Shown here piece after piece: positions 63,423-64,000 of a stretch of 64,000 bases of DNA (the first letter of the stretch is position 1; each line of letters opens with the position of its first letter). Below the pieces are notes generated by a model. That model was not told the DNA's origin, made no database searches, and saw nothing but the letters and a program-made list of their open reading frames with translations. This stretch comes from Acidipropionibacterium sp. (GTDB lineage Bacteria; Actinomycetota; Actinomycetes; Propionibacteriales; Propionibacteriaceae): NCBI GenBank assembly GCA_022647765.1, contig JALCLH010000003.1, positions 248,001 through 312,000 of the forward strand, given 5' to 3'. Position numbers and translations under genes: made by a program.

Positions 63423-64000
63423 ATGAACGTATTGGGCGTCTATGGCCTGCATCATCAGTTCGGAAAGCAACCAGAGGTACTTCGCGGCATTTCTCTTGAT
63501 ATCGAGCCGGCCACAATGACCGCCATCATGGGCCCGTCCGGGTCCGGGAAGACCACCCTCCTGAACTGCATGTCCGGGCTTCTGAAGCCGACGGGCGGGC
63601 AGGTGCTCTACCGCGGCCAGAACGTGTCCGGCATGAGCGGAACCAGTCTCGATCAGCTGCGTCGCACGGCGTGGGGGTTCATCTTCCAGTCCTACAACCT
63701 CATCGACGCCCTCACCGCAATCGAGAACGTGCGGTTGCCGGCTGTGTTCGACGGGACCCGGATGAGCGACCAGACGGCCGTTCAAGCGCTGTCGAGTGTC
63801 GGGCTGGCGGAGCTGGCCACCCACTATCCGGACCGCATGTCGGGGGGTCAGCAACAGCGCGTCGCGATCGCCCGGGCGATCGCCACCCACCGCGACGTGC
63901 TCTTCGCCGATGAGCCCACCGGCGCCCTGGACAGCGAGTCGGGACGCGAAGTGATGGATCACCTCGCGGGCCTGCCTGACGCGGGCACCACGGTCGTCAT
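63423..64000 (+). CDS. LolD/MacB-type ABC transporter ATPase, cut by the window edge
   Basis: The first 192 codons of an ABC ATPase. Walker A is GPSGSGKT (37-44), Q-loop IFQSYNLIDALTAIENVRLP, the signature MSGGQQQRVAIARAI, and Walker B VLFADEPTGALDSES. This is the subfamily that drives FtsX-like permeases (MacB/BceB). A two-component system divergent from such an ATPase is the typical arrangement for antimicrobial-peptide resistance in Gram-positive bacteria. The permease is expected beyond 64000. Confidence 0.9.
   Translation, partial: MNVLGVYGLHHQFGKQPEVLRGISLDIEPATMTAIMGPSGSGKTTLLNCMSGLLKPTGGQVLYRGQNVSGMSGTSLDQLRRTAWGFIFQSYNLIDALTAIENVRLPAVFDGTRMSDQTAVQALSSVGLAELATHYPDRMSGGQQQRVAIARAIATHRDVLFADEPTGALDSESGREVMDHLAGLPDAGTTVV

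Overview
The window is high-GC DNA from an actinobacterium, most likely a member of the Propionibacteriales. The evidence is the actinobacterial error-prone repair cassette (ImuA', ImuB, DnaE2), the MurT/GatD pair, a DUF3618 protein, a DUF222/HNH (13E12-type) protein, a mycothiol-dependent-isomerase-like protein and GTG/TTG starts. The genus cannot be fixed from the sequence alone.

Layout. 0-7.6 kb: DUF3618 protein; ribulose-monophosphate genes hxlA-hxlB with a divergent ATPase-LuxR regulator; a glutamine amidotransferase; ornithine cyclodeaminase abutting a truncated Lrp-type regulator; EamA and MFS exporters. 7.7-10.2 kb: broken ArsR-type regulator, broken AAA ATPase, tRNA-Lys(CTT). 10.2-18.5 kb: gatD-murT facing imuA-imuB-dnaE2 across a repeat-rich spacer. 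18.5-25.2 kb: VOC protein, VapC toxin, broken UvrA-like ATPase, membrane protein, YeiH-type exporter, and two copies of a long hairpin. 25.3-31.3 kb: GH31 glycosidase with a sugar ABC importer that has no ATPase. 31.2-36.1 kb: PadR/quinone oxidoreductase pair facing an OpuC-type osmolyte ABC importer. 36.1-44.6 kb: DrrAB-like exporter, nitroreductase, DtxR/MntR regulator next to an Nramp transporter with a 30-bp palindrome, HAD protein, AI-2E family protein, transglutaminase, ferritin-like/VIT1 transporter. 44.7-52.1 kb, all on the minus strand: a D-proline reductase cluster (class III aminotransferase, prdC, prdA, small protein, prdB, tetR, proline racemase). 52.5-64 kb: glutaminase, HNH protein, amidase, hairpin repeats, several small regulators, a two-component system and the start of an ABC ATPase.

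Metabolic reading. Ornithine cyclodeaminase (ornithine to L-proline), proline racemase (L to D), PrdC/PrdA/PrdB (D-proline to 5-aminovalerate) and a class III aminotransferase suggest a complete ornithine/proline reductive route. PrdB carries Cys (TGC) where clostridial enzymes carry selenocysteine. The cluster has a TetR regulator and no visible PrdR.

Caveat. At least fourteen genes are interrupted by single-base frame changes, roughly one every 3 kb, in both conserved metabolic and accessory genes. One case is a likely missing C in a C run. Indel errors in the assembly are a better overall explanation than mass decay. Such genes are marked as broken, with the reconstructed product described.
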